DNA from: Parvibaculum sp.
GTDB lineage: Bacteria; Pseudomonadota; Alphaproteobacteria; Parvibaculales; Parvibaculaceae
Direction of reading: 5' to 3'
Assembly: GCA_020062605.1 (NCBI GenBank)
Contig: JAGUWA010000123.1
Coordinates: forward strand, 1-13,440
DNA: 13,440 bases
Positions 13,283 to 13,440 of this stretch are shown piece by piece; position 1 is the stretch's first letter, and every line of letters begins with the position of its first letter. The notes beneath the pieces are model-generated. The model ran no database searches. It saw nothing but the letters and a program-made list of their open reading frames with translations, and had not been told where the DNA came from. A program made the position numbers and the translations under genes.

Positions 13283-13440
13283 TTATTGAGCGCGTGGGAC
13301 GCTCGGTTCGGCGGGTTCGGGCGCGGACTCGCCTTCCGGGGCTGCTTCCGGAGCCGCCGCCGGTGCCTCTTCAGGCGTGCTGAAATCCGAGCCGATCGGG
13401 GCCGGAACGCTCACATCGCCCGCGTCTTCCGTCTGGGCTG
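13283..13440 (-). CDS. secG: probable SecG C-terminal tail (partial)
   Basis: This is a minus-strand open frame entering from the right edge; only the last 51 residues and the TAA stop are present. It is very rich in Ala, Pro and Glu (VPAPIGSDFSTPEEAPAAAP and more) with no membrane segment in the visible part. SecG, a small membrane subunit of the SecYEG translocon, commonly has such a disordered tail in alphaproteobacteria, and its gene commonly precedes pyrG. The name rests on that context plus composition, because the two diagnostic transmembrane helices would lie beyond the window. Confidence 0.6.
   Translation of the reverse strand, partial: AQTEDAGDVSVPAPIGSDFSTPEEAPAAAPEAAPEGESAPEPAEPSVPRAQ

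Noticed and set aside
11593..13383. 596-codon plus-strand open frame
   Set aside because: Entirely antisense to pyrG and the probable secG end. Its His/Arg/Ala-rich product has no known fold.

Overview
The window is about 62-65% GC by eye, densely coded, and reads as chromosomal DNA of an alphaproteobacterium. The best anchors are CTP synthase (pyrG) next to the probable end of secG, a linkage common in that class, and a compact queuosine-precursor operon. A CYP153-type P450, several crotonases and TetR regulators, a PhyH-family oxygenase and a DUF1302 outer-membrane protein suggest a hydrocarbon- or lipid-degrading genus such as Parvibaculum. That genus call is an impression, not a demonstrated identity. 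I see no insertion sequence, phage gene, CRISPR array, tRNA or rRNA.

Layout, left to right. Positions 1-209 hold nothing I can support. A PadR-type regulator (minus strand) is divergent from a DUF1302 protein (plus strand), and the gap between them contains an imperfect palindrome and a strong leader hairpin. A clear intrinsic terminator closes the DUF1302 gene. Next is queC-queE-queD-queF (3092-5300), four tightly packed plus-strand genes covering the 7-deazaguanine steps to preQ1. The QueD lacks the usual active-site cysteine. On the minus strand, a crotonase and a TetR regulator follow (6683 down to 5319). Divergent from these is a plus-strand block: a second crotonase, a second TetR regulator and a CYP153 P450 (6843-9709). 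A 287-bp gap carries a hairpin, a palindromic three-way-junction element and a promoter that appears to drive a leaderless third TetR gene. That gene sits 3 bp ahead of a PhyH-family dioxygenase gene (9997-11520). The minus-strand pyrG and the probable 3' end of secG complete the window.

How the genes fit together. The que genes form one pathway: QueD makes carboxytetrahydropterin, QueE carboxydeazaguanine, QueC preQ0 and QueF preQ1, the tRNA-queuosine precursor. The middle block looks like regulated lipid or alkane metabolism. The P450 would oxidise a terminal methyl, the crotonases would act on acyl-CoAs, and each of three enzyme clusters has its own TetR repressor. No P450 redox partner is encoded here. 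The most notable observations are the QueD substitution, the operator-like palindrome on the -10 box of the leaderless regulator, matching TCGAAC palindromes before the second TetR and the P450, and the folded intergenic element at 9789-9841.
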